Shown piece by piece: positions 59,851 to 64,000 of a stretch of DNA of 64,000 nucleotides. The translations under genes were made by a program, and so were the position numbers. Each line of letters opens with the position of its first letter. Positions within the stretch are counted from its first letter, which is position 1. The notes beneath the pieces are model-generated. The model was given only the letters and a program-made list of their open reading frames with translations, searched no databases and was not told the DNA's origin. This DNA is from Clostridia bacterium (GTDB taxonomy: Bacteria > Bacillota > Clostridia > TANB77 > CAG-508): NCBI GenBank assembly GCA_900759475.1, contig CAAEVK010000012.1, forward strand, positions 62,001 through 126,000. The letters are read 5' to 3'.

Positions 59851-60578
59851 TCATATATTTTTTTTATTGTCTAATAAATTCTTAATTTCGTCTTGTTTTA
59901 AATATCTCCATTCTCCTAGTTTCATATCTTGTACAGATATCATTCCAATTTTACTTCTATGTAGTCTTAATACTTCATACCCTATTGCTTCAAACATTTT
60001 TCTTATTTGTCTATTTTTTCCTTCATGAATTGTAATTTCAATTTCCGTTTTATCTGTTTTTTCATCATATTTTATTTCCTTTATTTTAGCAGGGCTTGTT
60101 GTGTAATCTTCTATTTTTACTCCTGCTCTTAATTTTTTTAATTCTTCTTCTTTTACTTTTCCTTTCATCTTAGCAATATATGTTTTTTCTACTTCATGTT
60201 TAGGATGTGTTATTTGATAAACAAATTCGCCATCATTGGTAAGAATAATTGCTCCGTGAAGTATACATATCTAGTCTTCCTACTGGCACAATTCTTTCTT
60301 GTAATGGAATTAAATCTACTATTTTAGGTCTGTTAAATTCATCTTTCAATGTTGTAACATATCCTGTTGGCTTATTTAAAAGAATATATATTTTTTCTTT
60401 TTGTAAGTTTACTATTTTATTATCAAAATAAACTTTATCATTTATTCCTACTTTATCACCCAATCCGTGCAATTTTATTATTTATTTTTACTCTTCCTTT
60501 TTCTATGTATTCCTCTGCTCGACGTCTTGAACAAACTCCTGCTTGACTTAAAAACTTTTGCAATCTTATTTCTGACAT
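59851..60578 (-). CDS. rluB: 23S rRNA pseudouridine synthase RluB-type, read through two CGG +1 shifts
   Basis: Starts ATG 60578 (MSEIRLQKFLSQAGVCSRRR, S4 domain). CGG at 60465-60467 joins NNKIAGLGDKVG; CGG at 60254-60256 joins RLDMYTSGAIILTNDG, the catalytic Asp loop. 241 residues after dropping two bases; 728 minus 2 is divisible by three. The rest (GKNRQIRKMFEAIGYEV) is normal. A start at 60472 would be wrong: it lacks most of the S4 domain. Confidence 0.94.
60254..60256 (-). other. CGG +1 frameshift site 14 (rluB, catalytic loop)
   Basis: After TCA. CGGA as Gly gives YTSGAIILTN, invariant TSG in this family. Zero frame RSNYSYQ then stop. Confidence 0.95.
60465..60467 (-). other. CGG +1 frameshift site 15 (rluB, S4 domain)
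   Basis: Codon 38, after GCA. CGGA as Gly keeps S4 domain in frame with the catalytic half; zero frame stops four codons later. The Gly itself is at a variable position. Confidence 0.9.
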
Positions 60579-60686
60579 ATTTTTCTCCTTCTTATTATTA
60601 AAACATGTACTATTCACATTTTGAAGAAAATTACATAATATGTAATATAACTTTTATCTTTTTAGGTAAAAGATCATATAGATTTT

Positions 60687-60716
60687 CCGGTATAGAGCTT
60701 ATACCGGATTTTTTTG
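60687..60716 (+). terminator. strong hairpin with T-run on the plus strand
   Basis: CCGGTATA and TATACCGG arms followed by a T-run. It overlaps the rluD stop codon. No plus-strand gene lies within two kilobases upstream, so it may mainly fold at the 3' end of rluD mRNA or block antisense transcription. Confidence 0.6.
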
Positions 60717-61629
60717 TTTTAGTTTTTTTATTATTTCTTTAAAATACATTGGCAATGGTGCTTCTATATGTATTTGTTTGCCAGTTGTTGGATGACAAAA
60801 TTCTAACTTTGCTGCATGCAAACATTGCCCTTTTACCCCAAATGGATTTTTACCATTTGAATAAACATAGTCCCCTACTACAGGATAACCAATTTCTGCT
60901 AAATGTACTCTAATTTGATGGGTTCTTCCTGTATCAATTTTTACTTCTAGTAAGGTATAACCGTTCAAACCTCTCTAATACTTTAAAATGTGTTATTGCC
61001 TCTTTTCCATTTTTATTAACTGCCATCTTTTTTCTATCTTTTGGGCTTCTTCCAATTGGCATGCAAATTGTTGCTTCATTTTCCCTTACATTTCCTCGTA
61101 CAAGAGCAATATATGTTTTTTGTACCTTCCTTTGTTTTATTTGTTCACTTATATAAATATGGGCTATATCATTTTTGGCAATAATTAAAAGACCAGATGT
61201 ATCCTTATCTAGCCTATGAACAATGCCTGGTCTTATTTCTCCTCCAATACCAGACAAAGAATCTTTGCAAATATTCATCATTGCATTTACTAATGTCCCA
61301 TCAGGGTTCCCATTTCCTGGATGAACAACTAATCCTTTTGGTTTATTAACAATAATAATGTCATTATCTTCATAAACAACTTCTATTGGTATATCCTGTG
61401 CTTTTAAATTAATCTCCTTTGCTTGCGGTAATTTTATTAGTATTTTATCTCCTATTTGTACTTTATAAGAAGATTTTTCTATTTTGCCATTGACAAATAT
61501 ATTTTTTTCTTCAATCATTCTTTGGATAGCTACTCTTGATAAATCACTATTTTTTTCTGCTAAAATTTTATCTAACCTAATACCTTCTTGGTCAGCAATA
61601 TATTCTCTTATTTCTTCTTTTTGCATCAT
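60699..61629 (-). CDS. rluD: RluD-type pseudouridine synthase, read through a CGG +1 shift
   Basis: 309 residues. S4 domain, then catalytic GIVHRLDKDTSGLLIIAK near 134 and, after CGG 60961-60963, EGYTLLEVKIDTGRTHQIRVHLAEIGYPVVGD. Zero frame ends LYLTRSKN. Length 931 minus one is divisible by three. Its ATGATG start overlaps the tagA stop. Confidence 0.95.
60961..60963 (-). other. CGG +1 frameshift site 16 (rluD)
   Basis: Codon 223, after GAA, as in asd. CGGT as Gly gives RFEGYTLLEVKIDTGRTHQIR. Confidence 0.94.
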
Positions 61630-62382
61630 GTATCAAATTTCCCCTTAGTTTTGTCTTTTTTTAAAATTAATTTTATAACATATACTGGTAATACTGCCAT
61701 TCGAACAATTCGACTTGGTTCTATACAAAGTCTCCAAAACCATTCCATTCCAATTTTTTGTACCCATACAGGAGCTCTTTTTATTCTACCCGCTTCATAA
61801 TCAAAAGTACCACCTTGTCCTGTTGCTACATCTACTTTTAGTTCATTGCGATGTTGGTAAATCCATTTTTCTTGCCTAGGTGCACCTGTAGCTACAAATA
61901 ATACATTTGGTTGTAAATGATTAATTTTTTCTATCACTTCTTTTTCTGTTTTTTCATCTAAATATCCATGATGAACTCCTACAATTTTTAATTTTGGAAA
62001 TAGTTGTAATAAATTTTCTTTTGTTTTTTCTGGTATACCTGGTCTTCCCCCTAAAAGATAAAAGGTTAATCCTGCTTGTTCTCCTCTTTTTAATACTTCC
62101 CTAAAATATGCTTGTCCGAGGAATTCTTTCTACAAATTTTTTTCCTTGTAGCTTAGCTCCTAACATAATTCCAATACTGTCTGGTGTAGCAAGACTTGAT
62201 AATTTTAAAATATCAAAAAATTCTTTATCTTTTTGTGCTTTCATAATAAATTCTACATTAGGAGCAAATATCATTTTACATGATTTATTACTTTGCTTTA
62301 CTAAATCTAATGTTATTTGCCCCGCTTCTTGTTTTGTTATATTGTCAATTGGCACTCCTAAAATAACAATTCTTTCTTGCAT
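61626..62382 (-). CDS. tagA: WecG/TagA/CpsF-family glycosyltransferase, read through a CGG +1 shift
   Basis: 251 residues. VPIDNITKQEAGQ, FAPNVEFIMKAQKD and TPDSIGIM (conserved Asp) in the first half; after CGG 62116-62118 the shifted frame reads RIPGQAYFREVLKRG, then LLGGRPG, GYLDEK and VATGAPRQEKWI. Adds N-acetylmannosamine or a like sugar to a lipid-linked primer for wall polymer. 757 minus one is divisible by three. Confidence 0.93.
62116..62118 (-). other. CGG +1 frameshift site 17 (tagA)
   Basis: Codon 89, after CCT. CGGA as Gly gives RIPGQAY, where the family has R.PG/R.TG. Zero frame PRTSIF then stop. Confidence 0.94.
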
Positions 62383-62411
62383 TTTTTCCCTCCACCATAT
62401 AAAACATCAAT

Positions 62412-62894
62412 TTATTTTTCATTCGTTTTAAAATTATTCTTACTTATAGTATATTTAATTGTTAGAATTACAAATACAATCCATCCAACTACAATATAAA
62501 TATCTGCTATATTAAAAATTGGAAACTTAAAAATTGGTGTAATATCAATAAAATCCACAACATATCCTCTTATTATTCTGTCTAATAAGTTACTAATTCC
62601 ACCAGCTAAAATAAAACTACCACATAATTTTGTTGTCCTATTCATTTTATCAAACTGAATAATCATAAAACGAATTACAATTCCTAAAACAATGCTATTT
62701 GTAATAATAATACCCCATAAGTTATTTTGTGCTAAGTTAAAGGCCCCTCCTGTATTTTTAGCAAAAGTAAATTGAAGAACCCCTTCTATTATATTAATTG
62801 TATAATTAGTTTTGCTTATAATAAATTTTGTAATTTGATCTATTAACAACAATCCTAAAATAACCACGATGATACAAATATATTTTTTTTTCAC
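62412..62894 (-). CDS. lspA: lipoprotein signal peptidase
   Basis: 160 residues, four membrane helices. Catalytic pair in GGISNLLDRIIRGYVVDFID and FNIADIYIVVG. GTG 62894 has AAGGAAGGA six bases upstream, so it is preferred to a longer frame. tagA follows by about 30 bases. Confidence 0.96.
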   Translation of the reverse strand: MKKKYICIIVVILGLLLIDQITKFIISKTNYTINIIEGVLQFTFAKNTGGAFNLAQNNLWGIIITNSIVLGIVIRFMIIQFDKMNRTTKLCGSFILAGGISNLLDRIIRGYVVDFIDITPIFKFPIFNIADIYIVVGWIVFVILTIKYTISKNNFKTNEK

Positions 62895-62959
62895 ATTTGT
62901 TCCTTCCTTAAAAAAATCTAACATATTGTCAAATTAATAGTGTCCTACTATTGTTTTTG

Positions 62960-64000
62960 TTATTCTGCTCCTTCTGGCATTCTTTCATATACACAAAAAT
63001 AATTATCAGAATATAGTTGTTTATATTTGTTATCTCTTGGTAAAAACAAATTAAGCCTTGCATTTTTATGCACAATCACATGAGTAATATCATATTCCTC
63101 AAATTTATCCTCATAATGCAAACCTATATTAGCAATATTAATAAAATCCGAAAAAATATCCTTTACTTTATTATATTCTTTTGTATATAAGTCACATCTT
63201 GAATCAATAAATACTGGTATATCTTGCATTAACAAATAACTTCCATAATTATATTCGTTAAATAAACGCATATTTTCCATATCAATATTTTCTTTTATAA
63301 ATTGTGCTGCTTCTACTGGATACGAAGATTTATCTACAAAGGTATTTCCTATTTTAGGCTTAATAATTCCATAGCAAAGAATTGCCACAATTCCGATTGT
63401 AATTATTTTTCCTGGCAAAGTAACTACTTTTTTGGTAAATCTTTCCACTCCACCTTTGTCATACTTGTCAAATATAGAAGTAATTAATCTGTTTAATACT
63501 AAAGAACATATTAAAATAAACATAGAAGTTTGTCTTCTTGTCTTTAAGGCTAATAGTAATAATCCTCCTGTCATAAACAAATCTCTTAAACGAATTTTTG
63601 TATCTGTAAACATAAGTATTGCAATAAATAAAACAATCAAACATAAAAAGTTTATATCATTAATTAAAGTTAATGGTAAATGTTCATTAATAAATTGTGT
63701 TGTATTTCCTCTTAAAGTATCATATAAATATGTATAAGGCGTTCCATGTAATGGTGTTAATAGTCCTGTTACTACACAAACTAGCATAATTACAATAAGC
63801 CATTTTACATTATCATTTTTTACTACCTGTAATTTATATGCTCTTTCGCTTATTTTTTTCTTTCGTTCTTCTATTTCATGAATTTTGTTTTGAATTTCTT
63901 CTACTTTAGCAACACTAACATCTGTTTGGATTTTCCTTGCTTGTATTTTTTTTATCTTCCATTTTCTTAATGTAATTCCCAAATTTCCTAGTAAAGCAAT
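62960..64000 (-). CDS. large membrane protein, 5' end outside window
   Basis: The frame is open through the window edge (LLGNLGITLRKW), so the N-terminus is missing. A basic helical segment precedes at least five membrane helices (about 60-210), then an extracytoplasmic domain with FNEYNYGSYLL and VFIDSRCDLY, as in integral membrane glycosyltransferase-like proteins with a C-terminal soluble domain. Substrate not known. Confidence 0.7.
   Translation of the reverse strand: MALLGNLGITLRKWKIKKIQARKIQTDVSVAKVEEIQNKIHEIEERKKKISERAYKLQVVKNDNVKWLIVIMLVCVVTGLLTPLHGTPYTYLYDTLRGNTTQFINEHLPLTLINDINFLCLIVLFIAILMFTDTKIRLRDLFMTGGLLLLALKTRRQTSMFILICSLVLNRLITSIFDKYDKGGVERFTKKVVTLPGKIITIGIVAILCYGIIKPKIGNTFVDKSSYPVEAAQFIKENIDMENMRLFNEYNYGSYLLMQDIPVFIDSRCDLYTKEYNKVKDIFSDFINIANIGLHYEDKFEEYDITHVIVHKNARLNLFLPRDNKYKQLYSDNYFCVYERMPEGAE

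Noticed and set aside
60233..60472. Separate short gene starting MHGLGDK
   Set aside because: It is the middle of rluB; the true start is ATG 60578 and the S4 domain is completed through CGG 60465-60467.

Overview
The window looks like a chromosomal segment of a low-GC, endospore-forming member of the Clostridia, probably an uncultured gut lineage. Support comes from the AT-rich composition, AGGAGG-type ribosome binding sites, sporulation genes (spoVM, spoVAC-AD-AE, a SpoVB-like flippase), class III fructose-bisphosphatase, the Firmicutes cluster rlmN-stp-prkC-rpe-spoVM-rpmB-recG, a threonyl T-box and a Gram-positive type IV pilus operon. I found no rRNA, tRNA, CRISPR array or insertion sequence.

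Main discovery: thirteen otherwise normal genes are each split by a +1 frameshift at 17 positions, and every break falls on an in-frame CGG codon. Reading the four bases CGGN as one residue (equivalently, skipping the C and reading GGN as Gly) restores the family-typical protein every time, usually with Gly where the family conserves Gly (Walker A of an ABC ATPase and of RecG, PGKT of YsxC, LGLLKMDFLG of DnaE, TSG of RluB, both glycines near the SpoVAE C-terminus). All twelve genes that are complete in the window become exact multiples of three after removing one base per CGG. In a manual scan of both strands no other frameshift was found, and no native gene uses CGG as ordinary Arg. The bases around the sites share nothing but CGG. 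Four genes carry two sites, and dnaE and ysxC are expected to be essential, so the event should be efficient. This points to a lineage-wide non-triplet decoding rule: a CGGN quadruplet read as Gly, or a programmed skip at an unassigned CGG. The only genes with in-frame CGG that stay open as Arg (24543-25313 and 31335-31565, two codons each) look less AT-rich than their neighbours, have consensus promoters and tight terminators, and look recently acquired. The shift rule would truncate them.

Layout. 1-2409: ABC ATPase, histidine kinase and response regulator. 2410-2640: palindromic non-coding DNA. 2645-6837: lexA, a dockerin/LRR surface protein and a hexapeptide-repeat protein. 6856-8978: thrS with its T-box leader. 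9118-19049: recG, rpmB, spoVM, small proteins, nth, a bactofilin-like membrane protein, rpe, prkC, stp, rlmN. 19238-28816: asd, a PPC-domain protein, pyrG, greA, an unknown gene, foreign-looking island 1 and dnaE. 29022-36698: serS, ysxC, foreign-looking island 2, a DUF951 protein, gltX, RNase J and a ROK kinase. 36787-46825: one type IV pilus operon (pilMN-pilO-X-pilin-pilD-pilin/FGE fusion-pilB-pilT-pilC). 47046-51290: fbp, dodecin, spoVAC-AD-AE. 51417-54262: infC-rpmI-rplT, rplM-rpsI, HU. 54424-59720: SpoVB-like flippase, an orphan VirD4/TraG-type ATPase and a replication-relaxation protein. 59851-64000: rluB, rluD, a TagA-type glycosyltransferase, lspA and a truncated membrane protein.

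A second novel signal is a 76-77 nt dispersed element with two copies (35362-35437 and 58687-58763). Its hairpin is kept by compensatory base changes, suggesting a structured RNA or small mobile element.
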